Assembly (NCBI RefSeq): GCF_017745095.1
Contig: NZ_JAGHZZ010000003.1
Span: 1-64,000 of the forward strand
Length of the DNA stretch: 64,000 nt
Source of the DNA: Sporocytophaga sp.
Lineage (GTDB): Bacteria > Bacteroidota > Bacteroidia > Cytophagales > Cytophagaceae
Direction: 5' to 3'
In this document: in pieces, positions 63,985-64,000 of the stretch
Layout of the letters: each line of letters begins with the position of its first letter
Position numbering within the stretch: position 1 is the stretch's first letter
The notes under the pieces: generated by a model
The model's database searches: none
Told to the model about the DNA's origin: nothing
What the model saw: only the letters and a program-made list of their open reading frames with translations
Program-made: the position numbers and the translations under genes

Positions 63985-64000
63985 TGAGGAATATATTTGC

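Overview
The window is from an AT-rich, Gram-negative member of the Bacteroidota, most likely a Cytophagales-type environmental bacterium; the species cannot be fixed from sequence alone. The signs are candidate promoters of the Bacteroidota type (TTG near -33, TAnnTTTG near -7), few Shine-Dalgarno sites, C-terminal type IX secretion (T9SS) sorting domains, and lineage-typical families (DUF6702 with HupE/UreJ, DUF1599 with a DoxX-like protein, a PorE-like OmpA protein). I saw no tRNA, rRNA, CRISPR array, prophage or insertion sequence.

Layout. 1-5 kb: the end of a sensor kinase, a YCII protein paired with an ECF42-type sigma factor, a prolyl-4-hydroxylase-like oxygenase and an orphan lipoprotein. 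4.4-8.8 kb: a ku-ligD-gpmA operon for non-homologous end joining, closed by a pair of inverted palindromes. 9-18 kb: a GT9 glycosyltransferase, a di-haem peroxidase, and two paralogous T9SS-exported purple-acid-phosphatase-like enzymes. 18-23.4 kb: an acetyltransferase, a secreted pirin with HupE and DUF6702, a ring-cleaving dioxygenase/esterase/cupin operon resembling quinone detoxification genes, and YiaA. 23.9-29.5 kb: a complete tripartite heavy-metal-type RND efflux operon preceded by dyad-symmetric elements.

30.1-33.6 kb is the most interesting part. It is a compact four-gene operon: a TauD-family oxygenase closely resembling the isonitrile-forming ScoE/Rv0097 group, an FcoT/ScoD-type thioesterase, a leucine-carboxyl-methyltransferase-type methyltransferase and a Rieske oxygenase. 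The first two are the characteristic pair of actinobacterial isonitrile lipopeptide clusters, but the NRPS, acyl-ACP ligase and carrier protein are absent here. It may encode a small isonitrile or related N-modified fatty-acid pathway not described in this phylum.

33.6-44.9 kb: small membrane and hypothetical genes, an orphan AAA ATPase, a two-component system, a divergent universal stress protein, bestrophin, an RluA-type pseudouridine synthase, panB and proS. 45-52.2 kb: a Gly/Tyr/Asn-rich lipoprotein with an OmpP1/FadL-type protein and a TlpA-like thioredoxin carrying two tandem T9SS-like C-terminal repeats, then aroK, an ABC permease, a DoxX-like protein and DUF1599. 52.3-64 kb: folP-dacA (c-di-AMP synthesis), small secreted proteins, a pair of tiny paralogues, a PorE-like protein with two OmpA domains, penicillin-binding protein 1A, a FtsB/DivIC protein, enolase and carA. 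Most of the window is ordinary chromosomal backbone. The accessory interest lies at 4.45-4.61, 22.9-23.9, 30.1-33.6, 48.0-48.9 and 55.7-58.7 kb.
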